Source of the DNA: Heterobilharzia americana
Lineage: Eukaryota > Platyhelminthes > Trematoda > Strigeidida > Schistosomatidae
Reading direction: 5' to 3'
DNA: 64,000 bases
Assembly (NCBI GenBank): GCA_944470555.2
Contig: OX104127.1
Coordinates: 151,853,776 to 151,917,775, forward strand
The first letter of the stretch is position 1, and each line of letters starts with the position of its first letter. Below the pieces are notes generated by a model. It did no database searches. It was not told where the DNA came from and saw only the letters and a list, made by a program, of their open reading frames with translations. Of the stretch, positions 62,701 through 64,000 are shown piece by piece. A program made the translations under genes and the position numbers.

Positions 62701-64000
62701 ATGACGGAGTGTTTACTCTTATTTTTAATTCACAGGCAAGGTTTTGGAACTATTATCTGATCAGCCCGTCGATGTTCTCAATACCTCACCCTCATCACCG
62801 ACTTCAACCTCAAGCCTCACTGATTTTTTACGACCGGAATGCACCGAAGTATAATGCTCGAGGGGAAATTTATCATCTGCAGTGTTCCCGACACTACTCA
62901 ACTGAACAAGGTGAAAAGCAGGCCTCTGAGTGCTCGCTCTATCAATGACATAAGGTGCACTCGTCATAGACTCAAAGTCTTCAAAGAATACGTCTTGTCC
63001 ATCTGTTATTAGATTCGCTTCGTCATTTGATGTGCCTGCGCGTAGGGTGGGCGATAACTACCTAAAAACATGCGCTACCACACGTTTAGCGTAGCTTGTA
63101 ACAAATCCCCGACACAAAGAAATGCCTCTACGTCGCTAACCGTGATACCCGACGGCCGTAAGACTCCCTTATGCAGGGATGTTAACCCTAAAGGTGTTAG
63201 TGTGTCCAGACCAACTACCCCGAGACCGTAAGCAGTGATGGACAGTACGGTGACAGCTGACCTCAGCTCACTCGATCATGTAACGAAGGTAGTAAATCCG
63301 TAGTTGGCTCAGATTCCTGTGGCAATTCGCGAACTCCTTTGCCCAACCCCAGAACATCACAGTTTGCGCTCGGCCGGTTGAGCAGTTCGTCTTATTCAGT
63401 AGACTTAAAACATGGATAATGAATATTCTCTGATATCTTCAAACACTCCACAAACCACTACCGGTACAAATCCACGAGATCCGACCACATTCCGCCATTC
63501 CTCCATCAGTATGAAATCTGGGGTTAATCCTCACTAAACTAAACCATCTAAGGACCAAAAATGTCGCAACCATTTACATGAAGGTGTTTTCCATCATACC
63601 ACCGAGAAGCGTAGACCAGAGGAACAAAAAAGTAGACCCACTTGCTTAAAGCCGCTCGGTAAACCACCAATTAGTCTTAACCACGAATACAATGCTTCAG
63701 GTCCTTAAGCCCGTCATCGCTTCGACATGCTGACCCCACGGCCAGGAACTTTGATGCAACCTCATTATCGTTTTTATCCAATGCCACAGCATGACTAAAC
63801 AAGTGCTGCGACTGCCTGCTGCTCTACCCACTAGCTGGCTGTCCACAGTGACAGGAAAACTAAACGTAACTTAGACACCATCCACATTTCCACAGCGCCG
63901 CTTGACTGTGGACCAACAACTCTGCAACTTGTCCCATCAGGGCTTTTAACTTCTGTTCATTGTGAACATAAAAGTGTCGCCTTCCTTTATTATCTAGATT
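62701..64000. other. G+C-richer repeat-like sequence, unassigned
   Basis: It has no long frame and no recognisable motif. By position it may be the decayed RT part of the CR1-like element that begins at 61.8 kb. Confidence 0.35.

Overview
The window reads as nuclear DNA of a blood fluke (Schistosoma or a close trematode relative). It is A+T rich, has very small exons separated by multi-kilobase introns beside introns of only 35 bp, and is packed with repeats known from schistosomes: RTE/SR2-type and CR1-like non-LTR elements, Penelope-like elements, a Merlin DNA transposon, tRNA-derived SINEs and Sm-alpha-like SINEs with hammerhead ribozyme motifs. No bacterial or organellar genes were seen. 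Species cannot be fixed from the sequence alone.

Two protein-coding genes can be rebuilt from splice sites and converge on each other. On the plus strand, positions 4445-36137 hold the 3' six exons of a cell-surface protein with chordin-like von Willebrand factor type C (VWC) modules, one transmembrane helix and a cytoplasmic tail of about 520 residues. All internal exons are phase 1-1, and the last VWC cysteine is created exactly across the final splice junction. The 5' end (signal peptide, first modules) lies upstream of the window. On the minus strand, positions 44846 to about 38000 hold a homolog of MGME1, the mitochondrial genome maintenance exonuclease (PD-(D/E)XK fold), with five coding exons, two of its introns only 35 bp long, and an uncertain last exon. 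An unassigned minus-strand exon (46758-46893) lies just upstream of it.

The rest is mobile DNA. Positions 10785-14600 hold a Penelope-like reverse transcriptase relic followed by an RTE copy in which two tetranucleotide microsatellites have grown out of conserved reverse-transcriptase coding motifs. Positions 18.3-21.3 kb hold a Penelope GIY-YIG relic and a degenerate LINE whose 3' end recurs almost unchanged at 37 kb and 42 kb. Sm-alpha/hammerhead SINEs lie at 22.4-22.9 and 24.4-24.9 kb. Long inverted-repeat elements lie at 2.2-2.6, 16.6-16.9 and 26.6-27.4 kb, and a Merlin relic at 29.9-30.3 kb.

The last 16 kb is almost wholly retrotransposon sequence. An RTE copy on the minus strand (48.1-51.5 kb) is preceded by a head-to-tail array of its own 5' portion in units of 1,594 bp, ending in a junction with an older, diverged RTE. 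Next come a LINE RT relic (57.0-58.3 kb), a CR1-like element with a PHD-finger ORF1 and an ATGA ORF1/ORF2 overlap (58.9-61.0 kb), a small possible secreted-peptide ORF (61.6 kb), and a CR1-like endonuclease relic on the other strand (61.8-62.7 kb).
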